This document shows, piece after piece, positions 9,288 through 18,749 of a stretch of DNA of 54,117 nt; the first letter of the stretch is position 1, and each line of letters starts with the position of its first letter. The notes under the pieces are model-generated. The model saw nothing but the letters and a program-made list of their open reading frames with translations. It was not told where the DNA came from and ran no database searches. The position numbers and the translations under genes were made by a program. This DNA comes from an uncultured Acidimicrobiales bacterium (GTDB lineage: Bacteria > Actinomycetota > Acidimicrobiia > Acidimicrobiales > SZUA-35), in contig CALAJQ010000014.1 in assembly GCA_937922785.1 (NCBI GenBank), positions 1 through 54,117 of the forward strand, given 5' to 3'.

Positions 9288-11378
9288 TTACTCCGTATCT
9301 GTCGCCTGGTGTTCAAGAATAAGGTTTCGGTAGGGGTCTACTGCGGCTCGCCAACCCGGATGGACTAGCACTGATGTTCCTGCGCCCTCAACTACTGCAG
9401 GACCAGCGAACACCATCCCAGGGTTCAAAAGCTCAGCGTCAAAAACGTCGGCGTCGTGTACCCCGTCCAGGGCATAGTCGATCGACCGAACGCTGCGCTT
9501 GGCACCGGTCGAGTCCTCGGGGCCCAGGTCGGCAGCCTTTGGTGAATGCCCAGCACTTTTGACCTTGGCGACAAGATGGAGGCCAACCATTTCAACCGGC
9601 ACATCCAATCGGTAGGTGTACTCGGCTTCATACACAGCTCGGAAACGTTCGGCCAGTCTTTCGGTTCCGCCGGGGAGCAAATCGTCGTCCTCTAGCAACA
9701 CCTCAACGGTGTGCTCTTGGCCCTGGTAACGGAAGTTACCGAACCGCTCGGTGGTGACCGTGGCCGGATCGATGCCCTCGTCGGCAAATTCGTCGCGCCC
9801 TCGCTGTTCGGTCTCGCTGAAAGCTGCAGAAATGGTCGAGGCCGACTCCTCATCCACATCAGCCAGTGTTGTCACAAAGTAATCTCGGCGAAGGTCAGAA
9901 GAGATCATTCCCCAAGCCGAGAAAACAGATGCTGCCGCGGGTATCACAACCTTTTGCACACCCAGCTCGGTGGCCAACGCCAGGGCGTGCATGGGTCCGC
10001 CACCGCCGAAAGCAACTAGAGCGAAGTCCCGAGGGTCATAACCCCGGTTAAGCGAGATGAGCTTTAGTGCGTTGACCATATTGTTGTTGGCGATGCGAAC
10101 GATGCCACGCGCGGCCTCGTCCACGCTGACCCCCATACGATCCCCAACCTCACGAAGTGCCTTCTCCGTCATCTTCATGTCGGGAGTGATTTCGCCACCG
10201 CAGAAGTCATCCTGGCTAATTCGGCCAAGCCAGAGGTTGGCATCGGTTGTTGTGGCCTCGATCCCGCCCTGCCCATAGGACGCTGGTCCGGGGATGGCAC
10301 CCGCCGATTGGGGACCCACGTGTAGCTTTTGGAAGTCGTCAACCCAGGCAATTGACCCACCACCGTTGCCGATCTCAACCAGATCCACTACCGGAACCAT
10401 GGCCGGATACCCGGCAGAGGAGCGATCACGTTCGAGCCAATAGTCAGTCATCACGCGCACGCGGCCGTCTTCAATAAGCGAGCACTTTGCTGTGGTTCCG
10501 CCGATGTCGAGGGCAAGCACGTTCGGCTCGCCAATCTGGCGACCAAGCTCGGCAGCACCCATGAATCCTGACGCCGGCCCAGATTCAACCATCGCAATCG
10601 GGGTCGCAGCCACGGCTTCCACCGATCCAACGCCACAGTTGGACTGCATGACCAGCGTGGGCCCACCAAGTGATTTCGCCTCAAGTTGAGACTCGAGTTG
10701 CCGCAGGTAACGCTGAGCAGTTGGTTGAACGTAGGCCGACAATACAGCGGTGCTGGTTCGCTCGTACTCTCGCCACTCTCGTGTGATGTCATTGGACGCT
10801 ACTACCGAAACTTCAGGCCACAGGCGACGAACCTCGTCGACAACCTGAGCTTCGTGAGCTGCGTTGGCCCACGAATGTAAGAGGCACACTGCGATGGCCT
10901 CAACGCCGTCTGACCGGAAGTCATCAACAATCTGGCCAAGCCCTGAAAGATCGACCGGTTCGCGTTCTTCGCCTTGGTACGTCAGCCGACCGGGCACTTC
11001 CTGGCGCAAGTATCGCGGCACAAACGGCGCGGGCTTCTTGTAGTCGAGATTAAAGAAGTCTGGTCGGTTTCCTCGGGCGATCTCCAGAGTGTCCCGAAAA
11101 CCTTCGGTTGTGATAAGCCCGACCTTGGCCCCTTTGCGCTCGGTGATTGCGTTGATGACCACTGTTGTGCCGTGAACGTGAGAAGCAATCTCAGGAAATG
11201 AGACGTTCGCTCGATCAAAGACTTCGAGGACACCTTTGTCGAAGTCAGGAGGTGTTGTAGCGGCTTTTGCCGTACGGATGCTGGTTTCTCCGGTGTCTGC
11301 GTCAACCTCGAACAGCACCAAATCGGTGAAGGTCCCACCGACATCGGTGGCAACTCGGGATGTGTTATCGGTGCTCAT
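9288..11378 (-). CDS. Hydantoinase A/oxoprolinase family protein (HyuA-like)
   Basis: A 696-residue ATP-dependent subunit. The ASKHA-type phosphate loops are clear: VATDVGGTFTDLVLFE at the N-terminus and VLALDIGGTTAKCSLIEDG near residue 295. The adjacent GGGGPMHALALATELG (about 460-475) and the C-terminal SxVFSAWGM block also match HyuA proteins. With the HyuB-like partner it should use ATP to open a cyclic imide or amide, or to carboxylate a ketone. It overlaps the short HyuA-like gene by ATGA. The length is normal for the family. Confidence 0.9.
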   Translation of the reverse strand: MSTDNTSRVATDVGGTFTDLVLFEVDADTGETSIRTAKAATTPPDFDKGVLEVFDRANVSFPEIASHVHGTTVVINAITERKGAKVGLITTEGFRDTLEIARGNRPDFFNLDYKKPAPFVPRYLRQEVPGRLTYQGEEREPVDLSGLGQIVDDFRSDGVEAIAVCLLHSWANAAHEAQVVDEVRRLWPEVSVVASNDITREWREYERTSTAVLSAYVQPTAQRYLRQLESQLEAKSLGGPTLVMQSNCGVGSVEAVAATPIAMVESGPASGFMGAAELGRQIGEPNVLALDIGGTTAKCSLIEDGRVRVMTDYWLERDRSSAGYPAMVPVVDLVEIGNGGGSIAWVDDFQKLHVGPQSAGAIPGPASYGQGGIEATTTDANLWLGRISQDDFCGGEITPDMKMTEKALREVGDRMGVSVDEAARGIVRIANNNMVNALKLISLNRGYDPRDFALVAFGGGGPMHALALATELGVQKVVIPAAASVFSAWGMISSDLRRDYFVTTLADVDEESASTISAAFSETEQRGRDEFADEGIDPATVTTERFGNFRYQGQEHTVEVLLEDDDLLPGGTERLAERFRAVYEAEYTYRLDVPVEMVGLHLVAKVKSAGHSPKAADLGPEDSTGAKRSVRSIDYALDGVHDADVFDAELLNPGMVFAGPAVVEGAGTSVLVHPGWRAAVDPYRNLILEHQATDTE

Positions 11379-12940
11379 CGCAACGGTCCTACCGCTTTAA
11401 CGACCACTCGGCATCCGCCACCTGGTACGTATGTCATTGGGATCTCGGACACGCTGGTGATGCGAGTGTCTTCGGGGTCAGCTCCAGATTCAACCGCTAG
11501 TGCCGCCGCAGCCTTGCGAGCGTCCTCAATGCACTCCTCGCGGCCGTCGATGTCATAGCTATAGACCTTGTCAACCGAACCTGAGGCCTCGGCGATGCAG
11601 GCTCCATAGGCATTGGCGACACCGAAGTGTGATGGTCGGGCTACTTCGGTGATTCCATCAATAGCGTTGGGAACCAGGTGAGCACCTCCACCAACGGCAA
11701 GCAGCGGAACGGGGTCCCGGCTCGATTTCATTCGGTCGGCCAGTATCGAAATTTGGTCATCAACCCATCCAGTGGAACGCGAAACTAGGTCACCATCTAG
11801 GCCGGCAACCAGGGCTGCGTCGCCAAACCCTTCAAGCCGGCCCGCCGCTAGTGAGATATCGGACAACGTGAGGGTGTTTCCCCCCACACACAACGCCTCG
11901 GTGGACACCGCATAACCCACGGAGTCGGGTCCAATCTTGAGACCGTCGGGTCCGTCGCGCACAATTGTTCCGCCACCCAGGCCAATCGAAATCAGGTCTG
12001 GCATCCGGAAGTTGGTTCGCACTCCCCCGACCTCAACAGCCGCGGTCGATTCGCGGGGGAAGCCGTTGACGAGGATGCCCGCGTCGGCCGAAGTTCCACC
12101 CACATCGACCACAATCGCGTCGTCCACTCCGGCCAGCGCGCAAGCGCCGCGCATCGAGTTTGTTGGCCCCGAAGCCAGCGTGAGAACAGGGTTCTTCGCT
12201 GCCTGCTCGGCAGTCATCAGCGTGCCGTCGTTTTGGGTGAGGTATGCCTTCACGTCCAGCGAGTTGGCCGCTAACGCAGTTTGAAATCCGTAGACAACAG
12301 CGTGAGAAACGGTAAGCAGCGAGGCGTTAAGGATGGTCGCGTTTTCTCGCTCGAGCAGTCCCAGGGCACCAACTTGGTGGCTCAGCGAAATGCTAAGCGC
12401 ATCGCCGACTTCATCACCGATGATGTCGGCTGTCCTAAGTTCGTGATCTGGCGACGCTGGGCTGAACGCACCCGACACGGCGACGGCCTTACACCCAGCG
12501 GCTACCGCCTCATTCGCTAGCCGCCGAATGGCGTCTTCATCTAGGGGCGCAATCTCTGCACCCGTGTACTCGTGCCCACCATGGATTATCGCAGTCGGGC
12601 CCAGAACTACATCGCGGATGTCCTGGGGCCACGCCGCGCCTACGTCAACTGCTGTTGAGGAAGGAAGAGCAAGCCGGAGCACACCGACCTTGTCCAGTCC
12701 TTGCCTCTGAATGATGGCGTTGGCTGGGTGAGTGGTGCCGAGCATCGCTCTTGAAACCAGAGAGGCATCCTGGCCTTCAAGCACTGCGCGAAGTGCATCG
12801 CGGATGCCATCAAGGGGATCAACTGTGGTTGCCACTTTGATTGAACTTAGGACTGCACCTTGGTCATCGATGAGAACTGCGTCGGTGTTGGTTCCTCCGA
12901 CGTCGATTCCGATTCTTCTCTGATTCTTTGGGTTAGTCAC
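11375..12940 (-). CDS. Short hydantoinase/oxoprolinase A-like protein
   Basis: A 521-residue paralogue of the HyuA N-terminal and ATPase parts: RIGIDVGGTNTDAVLIDDQG at the start, AMLGTTHPANAIIQRQGL (about 67-84) and IVVDVGGTSADAGILVNGFPR (about 270-290), with GLGGGTIV afterwards. It is shorter than HyuA and lacks its C-terminal domain. Such proteins are commonly found next to DUF917 genes, as here, where it overlaps DUF917 by ATGA and HyuA by ATGA. It is probably the ATPase partner of the DUF917 protein rather than of HyuB. This is inference from neighbourhood patterns. Confidence 0.87.
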   Translation of the reverse strand: MTNPKNQRRIGIDVGGTNTDAVLIDDQGAVLSSIKVATTVDPLDGIRDALRAVLEGQDASLVSRAMLGTTHPANAIIQRQGLDKVGVLRLALPSSTAVDVGAAWPQDIRDVVLGPTAIIHGGHEYTGAEIAPLDEDAIRRLANEAVAAGCKAVAVSGAFSPASPDHELRTADIIGDEVGDALSISLSHQVGALGLLERENATILNASLLTVSHAVVYGFQTALAANSLDVKAYLTQNDGTLMTAEQAAKNPVLTLASGPTNSMRGACALAGVDDAIVVDVGGTSADAGILVNGFPRESTAAVEVGGVRTNFRMPDLISIGLGGGTIVRDGPDGLKIGPDSVGYAVSTEALCVGGNTLTLSDISLAAGRLEGFGDAALVAGLDGDLVSRSTGWVDDQISILADRMKSSRDPVPLLAVGGGAHLVPNAIDGITEVARPSHFGVANAYGACIAEASGSVDKVYSYDIDGREECIEDARKAAAALAVESGADPEDTRITSVSEIPMTYVPGGGCRVVVKAVGPLR

Positions 12941-14010
12941 GATGGCATCTCCACGTAGTCGACGTCGTAACCAAAGGCTTCTGGCCCGACAAGCTCCATA
13001 ACTCCTTCACGTTGCCATTCCGGCGCGCACGGCATTCCAACGACATGGCAACGGTTTCCATAAGCGATTGCCTCGGTCGTGAGTGGTTCATAGGTTTCGT
13101 GGTCGAGCAGGCAGATTAGATTTGGCGTCGTGATAACCGGCTCGTCATCTACAAATGCGATCAGATTCTCGTTCTGCACTTCGATGCGCATTACCTGATC
13201 TGAGCCGTGCAAGTCATGGAGAATGAGGGTTGACCGCGCGAATCCGTCGGTCGTGCGTCGATCGAGGTCGACGATTTTGCCTTCGAAGAATCGGTGAGAG
13301 TCAGTTTCGGAAAGGAAACGATCCCATGCCCCTTCCTCGTTTCGCTGCACTGACTCAAGCATTCGCCCGATATCGCGACAGTATGTGAGCGAATCCGCAA
13401 TCGCGTGTTCGGCTACCTGGCCGGCAGTCATCGGATAGCAGCTAATGGCGTTGGCCAGCCCCAGCTGGATAACCGCCGTCCGGGCGAGGGTCTCGGCCAT
13501 CTGGTTAGACGTGGTCTCAAAGACGCATAGGTTGCCCTTCTCATCCGCTACCGACATTGGCCCTGCAGGTATGCCGCCCAGCGTGAAGACCGTCATTTCG
13601 ATCTGAGGAAAAGCCCGCCGCATGCCATCGGCGTTCAGGACGGGCAGGCCCATCTCGGCGGCGGTCGCAATTGGCAACAACGTGTTCAAGCCGCCCACCT
13701 CGATTGGCATTATGGCCGCCGGTGCCTCCCCGAGGTAGTCGCTGAGTGCCTTCACCGCGGTGGTGAACTCGGTGCCGGCCGGGATCTTCTCGAGGATCAC
13801 CGTCGGAGCGCCAATTATTGCGATCGTCAGGACCTGTGCATCGGGCGGAAGGTCCTCCGCTGTGATTACTTTTACCGGGCCATGTTTTTCGAGCGCCTGC
13901 CGGGCTACGAGCTTGGCGATGTAAGGATCGCCGCCCCCGCCGGTGCCAAGCAAAGTCGCGCCGACGCAAAGCGATTCGATGTCATCGGCTGAGAGTTCGG
14001 TAATTGTCAT
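12937..14010 (-). CDS. DUF917 family protein (S-methyl-thiohydantoin desulfurase-like fold)
   Basis: A 357-residue protein with the DUF917 hallmarks: LCVGATLLGTGGGGDPYIAK near the N-terminus, a PIEVGGLNTLLPIATAAEMGLPVLNADGMRRAFPQ block (about 100-135) and a C-terminal CLLDHETYEPLTTEAI. I recall that the Pfam family was renamed after a thiohydantoin desulfurase. If so, this member may act on a hydantoin or thiohydantoin ring, which agrees with the HyuA/HyuB neighbours, but that is not proven. It is coupled by ATGA to the permease gene upstream and to the short HyuA gene downstream. Confidence 0.86.
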   Translation of the reverse strand: MTITELSADDIESLCVGATLLGTGGGGDPYIAKLVARQALEKHGPVKVITAEDLPPDAQVLTIAIIGAPTVILEKIPAGTEFTTAVKALSDYLGEAPAAIMPIEVGGLNTLLPIATAAEMGLPVLNADGMRRAFPQIEMTVFTLGGIPAGPMSVADEKGNLCVFETTSNQMAETLARTAVIQLGLANAISCYPMTAGQVAEHAIADSLTYCRDIGRMLESVQRNEEGAWDRFLSETDSHRFFEGKIVDLDRRTTDGFARSTLILHDLHGSDQVMRIEVQNENLIAFVDDEPVITTPNLICLLDHETYEPLTTEAIAYGNRCHVVGMPCAPEWQREGVMELVGPEAFGYDVDYVEMPS

Positions 14011-14984
14011 GCAGCTCTCCTATTTCGGGTCCAGTTGTCGGCAGCGACTGCGGCAAGAATGACCGAGCCTTGGATCAGACGCTGAATAATTGGGTCAATT
14101 TGGTGCAAGTTAAAGCCATTGGTGAGTAGAGCAATGAACAATGCGCCTAACACTGTTCGCCACACCGCCCCCTCCCCGCCAGCAATCGATGTTCCACCGA
14201 TAATGACGGCGGTCAACACGCCAAACACAAACGAGAAATCGTCGCTGGGTTGTGCCGACAGTGTGCGAGAAGCCAGCAGCGAACCGGCCAGACCTGCGGC
14301 GGCGCCGGTTAGAACAAAAGAAGCAGCAACGACGCTCTCCACTCGAATGCCAGCCAGTCTCGCCGCTTCGGGGTTTCCGCCAGCAGCAAAGAGGTGCCGG
14401 CCAAATCTTGAGCGTTCAAGAATGATGGAAAAGACCACGACAACAACCAGTGCAATCCAAGTTGCGTTTGTCAGGCCCAGGTCGCGCCCGCGGGCGATGC
14501 TGGAGAAGTCACGGTCCTCTACTCGAACAATGCTCCGGTCGCTTAACAGAAAACCTATTCCGTAGAAGACGAAAGAGGTTGCCAGCGTCGCTATGAACGA
14601 GTTGATCCGGACCCATGCCACCACCAGGCCATTAACAAGCCCGTAGATGGCGCCCAGCAGAATTCCGGCCCCCAATGCAATTACTGCGGAGCCTGTGTCG
14701 TTCATAACCAGGGCAGTGACGATGGTCGAGTTGATGAAGATGGCCGAAAGCGAAATGTCGAAGTTGCCGCTGATTAGTGTGAGCGTCAAAGCCGAGCCCG
14801 CTATCAATATCAAGCTCTGCTGGTCTAGAACGTTGCGTAGGTTGGCCGTGGTCATGAAGCTGGCGTGGCTCTGCCACAGGCCGAAGAACAACAGCAACGT
14901 CACCCAGATGATGCCGTAGTCACTGAACTTGGCCCGCTTCACCCAAGACGTTCCTGTGGATCCGGCGGTAAGAGTTTCGGTCAC
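14007..14984 (-). CDS. ABC transporter permease, ribose/monosaccharide (RbsC) type
   Basis: A 325-residue inner-membrane permease with about eight to ten hydrophobic helices. The NFDISLSAIF segment and the IIGGTSIAGGEGAVWRTVLGALFIALLTNGF segment (about 265-295) are the conserved loops of RbsC/BPD_transp_2 permeases. It pairs with the double ATPase encoded just upstream (ATGA overlap) and the binding lipoprotein. RbsC-type systems import sugars but also autoinducer-2, nucleosides, purines and other small polar compounds. The catabolic genes downstream suggest a cyclic nitrogen compound. Confidence 0.92.
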   Translation of the reverse strand: MTETLTAGSTGTSWVKRAKFSDYGIIWVTLLLFFGLWQSHASFMTTANLRNVLDQQSLILIAGSALTLTLISGNFDISLSAIFINSTIVTALVMNDTGSAVIALGAGILLGAIYGLVNGLVVAWVRINSFIATLATSFVFYGIGFLLSDRSIVRVEDRDFSSIARGRDLGLTNATWIALVVVVVFSIILERSRFGRHLFAAGGNPEAARLAGIRVESVVAASFVLTGAAAGLAGSLLASRTLSAQPSDDFSFVFGVLTAVIIGGTSIAGGEGAVWRTVLGALFIALLTNGFNLHQIDPIIQRLIQGSVILAAVAADNWTRNRRAA

Positions 14985-16498
14985 GCGGCCTCCAGACCAA
15001 AGGCAAGTTCCATCACATCGGTGTCGGTAGCGTTCGCCCCGTCCAACTCACCGACTAGCCGCCCTTGACGCATTACAAGCACTCGGTGAGCAATACCCAG
15101 AACCTCTTCGATCTCAGAAGAGACAATCAACATCGCTAGGCCTTCCTCGGCGAGCCGGACAATAAGTTCATAAATTCCAAGCTTTGCCCCGACGTCAACC
15201 CCTCGCGTCGGTTCGTCAGCGATGAGAAGCTTCGGTGTTGATATAAGCCAGCGGGCAAAGATTGACTTCTGTTGGTTTCCACCCGACAACTCGTTCATCA
15301 TCGAGGTGATGGTCCCGCCCGTGAGGCTGACGTCAGCGGCAGCACCGGCGGCCGCAGCACTCTCGGTGCCCCCACGAACGATTCCGGTTGAGGTGTATTT
15401 GTCTAGGTGGGCAAGACTGATGTTGTCGCCCACGGTGCGCTGCATAAACAACGCCTGGTCTCGACGCGCTTCGGGGATCATGCCAATTCCGCTAGCGATT
15501 GCTTGTTTTGGCGATCTCGGTGAATGGTTCACACCGTTAAGTTTCATGGATCCTGACGTCGGACGGTCGGCGCCGAAGACGGCTCGGGCAATCTCGCTGC
15601 GTCCTGACCCGACAAGACCAGCAAGTACGACAATTTCGCCGGCTCGAATGGTGAACGACACGTCTTCGAAAGCACCTTCCCGACTGAGGCGGTCAAGCTC
15701 TAGGACTGGGGCCGCTGACTCAGGCACACCTCGTCGCGGCGGGAAGGCTGAATCGAGACTTCGGCCAACCATTCCCTCTATCAATGACGCCTTTGATTCG
15801 AGTGCTGCGGGTCCAGTGCGGATGACCTGACCGTTCCTCATGACGGTGATGTTGTCAGCGACCTCAAGCACCTCATCGAGGAAATGTGAAACGAAAACGA
15901 CCGTGACGCCTCGTTTTGATAGGTGACGAACAGTTGTGACGAGCGACTTTGCTTCATCGGAGGAAAGCCGCGCCGTAGGTTCGTCCATGATGATGATTTG
16001 AGCGTCTCGAGCAAGTGCTCTGAGGATTTCAACCTTCTGTTGTTCGGCGACTGACAAGTTGCCGACCTGGGCGTTCGGGTCAAGACTCAGACCGTGTTGT
16101 TCAACGAGGTCGTGGTAGCGCCTTAAATCTTCGGCAGCATTTAGGAACGGTCCCCGGCCAGCCTCGATTCCCAGATATACGTTTTCCAGGACCGATCTAC
16201 CGGGCAGCAAAGAAAGCTCTTGGGCCACCATGGTGATCGAGTGCTTGAGGGCAATATGGGGCGACTTCAGATCGACTTCGACTCCATCAAGCCGGATAGA
16301 CCCTTCATCGGGAGCGTGGACGCCAGCAATCGCTTTCCCCAGCGTGGACTTGCCAGCGCCATTCTCGCCGACGATGGCATGCACTGTCCCCCGTTCGATC
16401 TTGACACTCACCTCATCGAGGGCAACGGTGCCACCAAATCGTTTGGTGACACCGATGCACTCAATCTGAGGGGAATCAGTTGACTCGCCTTGCTTCAA
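14981..16498 (-). CDS. ABC transporter ATP-binding protein, RbsA/MglA type (two ABC domains)
   Basis: A 505-residue energising subunit with two nucleotide-binding domains. The first has Walker A GENGAGKSTLGK (about 45), signature LSVAEQQKVEILRAL and Walker B IIIMDEPTARL. The second has a degenerate P-loop GLVGSGRSEIAR (about 290), signature LSGGNQQKSIFARWL and LLIADEPTRGVDVGAK. A degenerate second site is normal for the RbsA/MglA group. It is coupled by ATGA to the permease gene and lies 4 bp from the end of the binding-protein gene. Confidence 0.94.
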   Translation of the reverse strand: MKQGESTDSPQIECIGVTKRFGGTVALDEVSVKIERGTVHAIVGENGAGKSTLGKAIAGVHAPDEGSIRLDGVEVDLKSPHIALKHSITMVAQELSLLPGRSVLENVYLGIEAGRGPFLNAAEDLRRYHDLVEQHGLSLDPNAQVGNLSVAEQQKVEILRALARDAQIIIMDEPTARLSSDEAKSLVTTVRHLSKRGVTVVFVSHFLDEVLEVADNITVMRNGQVIRTGPAALESKASLIEGMVGRSLDSAFPPRRGVPESAAPVLELDRLSREGAFEDVSFTIRAGEIVVLAGLVGSGRSEIARAVFGADRPTSGSMKLNGVNHSPRSPKQAIASGIGMIPEARRDQALFMQRTVGDNISLAHLDKYTSTGIVRGGTESAAAAGAAADVSLTGGTITSMMNELSGGNQQKSIFARWLISTPKLLIADEPTRGVDVGAKLGIYELIVRLAEEGLAMLIVSSEIEEVLGIAHRVLVMRQGRLVGELDGANATDTDVMELAFGLEAA

Positions 16499-16502
16499 TT
16501 TC

Positions 16503-17591
16503 CTAGCCGTCCCATTCGGCGGTGAAGTCTCCGATGTTGTCTGGAAGCATCAAGCCTCGGTTCGGTACCGACTGGGCTGGATCAACGCCACCGGAGTCGG
16601 TTCCGTCGAGGGCAGCAACCATGGCATCCATAGCCAGACGTCCTTCGGTGAACGGTGCTCCGAAGATTCCGCCCCACCAACGCCCTTCGGCGATTGCTTC
16701 AAGCGCAAAGGAGCTTCCACCGAATCCGATGATGCGAACATCGGTCAGATCGGTGTCATCCAGAGCGAGTTCGACACCTTGCATTGACTGATCAGCTCCG
16801 ACAACTACGTTGATGTCGCTGGTGCTCACGAGGATGTCCTGCATAGCGGACAGTCCTACGTCGGGGCCGAGGTATTGGCCTTCAGCTTCGGCTACGACGT
16901 TCACTGTAGAGCCAGCAACTGTTGCATCCCAGCCAGCTCGCACAGCTTCATCGAGGGGAATGCCGCGGATGCCATAGAAGTAGACAACGTTGCAAGGATC
17001 AATGCCCTCACACGCTGCGAGAGTGACCTCACCGAGGCGCTCACCACGTGGCTGTGGCGGCTCGAACACAGCCGCTGCCATGCCTTCGACCTGCGGATCA
17101 ACCGTGGTTAGATCATCGCCAACGACCTGGTTGAGAATGACAACTTCGATTCCAGCAGCCAATGCATCCTCGATGTCAGGAATTGATCCTGAACCAGCGA
17201 GCGATACCAACACGATGCCGGCGTACTGGCCCGAAGAGATGGCGTCCTGGAACTGTGTCTGTTGCAGCGCTGGGTCGAATTGGGCGTCAAACTCGACAAC
17301 CTTAATATTGTTTGCGGCCGCGACCTCTTCCATTGCTTTACGAGATTCCAGTAGCCATGTATTCGCGGAGCTCGCGCTTAGGTAGGCGATCTGTACCGCC
17401 TCATCGGGCTCATCGGCCGGGGCCTCGGTTGTTTCCGCCGGTTCATCTGCCGGAGCTTCGGTAGTTTCGGCCGCTGCGGCAGTTGTTGTTGGATCGTCCC
17501 CGGCTTCATCGGAGTCGCCGCACGAAGCGGCAACCAGCGAAAAGACAAGAAGTAGGCCAACGAGGCGTCGGCTAAATGATGACGAAGTCAT
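16503..17591 (-). CDS. Sugar-type ABC transporter substrate-binding lipoprotein
   Basis: A periplasmic-binding-protein family 4 (RbsB-like) receptor. The ATG at 17589-17591 follows a strong GGAGG Shine-Dalgarno at the right spacing, so I use it instead of the longer reading to 17609. The N-terminus has RR, a hydrophobic core and a lipobox VAASC (Cys24). A low-complexity linker follows with a twice-repeated ETTEAPADEP block, then the two-lobed domain starting IAYLSASSANTWLLE. It is the first gene of the twelve-kilobase operon and defines what is imported. The ligand is unknown. Confidence 0.92.
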   Translation of the reverse strand: MTSSSFSRRLVGLLLVFSLVAASCGDSDEAGDDPTTTAAAAETTEAPADEPAETTEAPADEPDEAVQIAYLSASSANTWLLESRKAMEEVAAANNIKVVEFDAQFDPALQQTQFQDAISSGQYAGIVLVSLAGSGSIPDIEDALAAGIEVVILNQVVGDDLTTVDPQVEGMAAAVFEPPQPRGERLGEVTLAACEGIDPCNVVYFYGIRGIPLDEAVRAGWDATVAGSTVNVVAEAEGQYLGPDVGLSAMQDILVSTSDINVVVGADQSMQGVELALDDTDLTDVRIIGFGGSSFALEAIAEGRWWGGIFGAPFTEGRLAMDAMVAALDGTDSGGVDPAQSVPNRGLMLPDNIGDFTAEWDG

Positions 17592-17669
17592 GTGGTGGTT
17601 TCCTCCCAATAATGAAGCTGAACCGCTTCGGCTCAGCTACTTGCGTGAACCCTAGGCGCGATTCCGGTA

Positions 17670-17679
17670 TTTGTACAAA
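17670..17679. promoter_or_regulatory. Perfect palindrome in divergent promoter region
   Basis: TTTGTACAAA is a perfect 10-bp palindrome inside the 153-bp space between the binding-protein gene (minus) and the reductase gene (plus). It is a plausible operator for a dimeric regulator (GntR- or XRE-like) controlling the hydantoinase operon. No binding data exist here, and short palindromes occur by chance. Confidence 0.35.
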
Positions 17680-17744
17680 CGATTGTCACCGCGCGATGCT
17701 GCCTATTAAACCAGTTCCTGACCGGGCTGATATTGGAGGTTTTA

Positions 17745-18749
17745 ATGCCACGTGAGTGGGTGATCAATTCTTACGACGGATTCGAGAGTCTTCAGCTTCA
17801 AGACTGCGATCGGCAAGAACCAGGTGAAGGCGAAGTCCGATTACGGATCGAGGCGTTTTCGCTGAATTGGGGCGACATGGACCTGATGCTTGATCACTAT
17901 TCGTTTAGTTTCTCTTCATTCCCCGCCAGGGTTGGTATAGAAGCCGCCGGCACTGTCGAAGCGATTGGACCGGCGGTGCAGGGCATCGAGGTTGGTCAGA
18001 GATACTGCACCCTGCCGTACTTCTACGACCGACGAGGCGTAAGCGCTGAAACTGTGCTGATCGACCAGCGCTACCTGGCACTGGCCCCGGCGGGGCTGAC
18101 CCACATCGAATCAGCATCGATCTGGATGCAATATATGACCGCCTACTTCCCGATCATCGAGATTGCGAAAGCTAACCCAGCAACCAACATTCTGGTCCCA
18201 GCGGGCACGAGTACGGCGGGCAACTCTGCGCTCCAGATCGGGAGGTCCACGGGGGCGAACTTGATAGCCACAACCCGACACGCTCGAAACCGGGAATACC
18301 TGACTGCATCGGGTGCGTCCCACGTTTACGTTGACGACGGGGAGACCGATCTGGCCGAGTTCCTGCTGGAGGTGACCAATGGGGAGGGCATCCACGCCTC
18401 GTTTGATCCGGTCGGGGGCGATTTTATGAACCGCTACGGTCCCGCGCTCGCTCCTAATGCGATCCTCGTGATGTATGGGCTGCTATCTGGAACATTCCCC
18501 GAAGTTCCCTTCGTACCGATGCTCCAGAGCAACGCATGGCTGCACCCATACTCGCTCTTTAACTACGTCCAAGACCCCGAGTCGTGTGCTCGTGGGGTTG
18601 CCTTCGTGCACTCTGGGATCGAACACGGTGATCTAGTTCCAAGAATCGACAGGGTCTTTGCGATGGAGGAATACATCGATGCTTGGCGCTATCTAGGCAA
18701 CGATCGCACGACCTACGGAAAGGTCGTAGTGGATGTTTTGGGTGACTAA
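17745..18749 (+). CDS. Medium-chain reductase/quinone oxidoreductase-like protein
   Basis: A 334-residue NAD(P)H-dependent reductase of the medium-chain (MDR) superfamily. The ATG at 17745 is preceded by GGAGG, so the TTG at 17733 is discarded. The catalytic-domain strand FSLNWGDMDLM and GVEAAGTVEAIGPAV, then the Rossmann segment NILVPAGTSTAGNSALQIGRSTGANLIATT (about 155-185), are typical. The nucleotide loop lacks the classical GxGxxG, and the structural-zinc cysteines are absent, so a quinone oxidoreductase or enoyl reductase is more likely than a zinc alcohol dehydrogenase. It is divergent from the ABC operon and may be co-regulated. Confidence 0.85.
   Translation: MPREWVINSYDGFESLQLQDCDRQEPGEGEVRLRIEAFSLNWGDMDLMLDHYSFSFSSFPARVGIEAAGTVEAIGPAVQGIEVGQRYCTLPYFYDRRGVSAETVLIDQRYLALAPAGLTHIESASIWMQYMTAYFPIIEIAKANPATNILVPAGTSTAGNSALQIGRSTGANLIATTRHARNREYLTASGASHVYVDDGETDLAEFLLEVTNGEGIHASFDPVGGDFMNRYGPALAPNAILVMYGLLSGTFPEVPFVPMLQSNAWLHPYSLFNYVQDPESCARGVAFVHSGIEHGDLVPRIDRVFAMEEYIDAWRYLGNDRTTYGKVVVDVLGD

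Noticed and set aside
15222-15830. Plus-strand ORF of 202 codons within the ABC ATPase gene
   Set aside because: Antisense to the well-supported ATPase gene and no recognisable domain.
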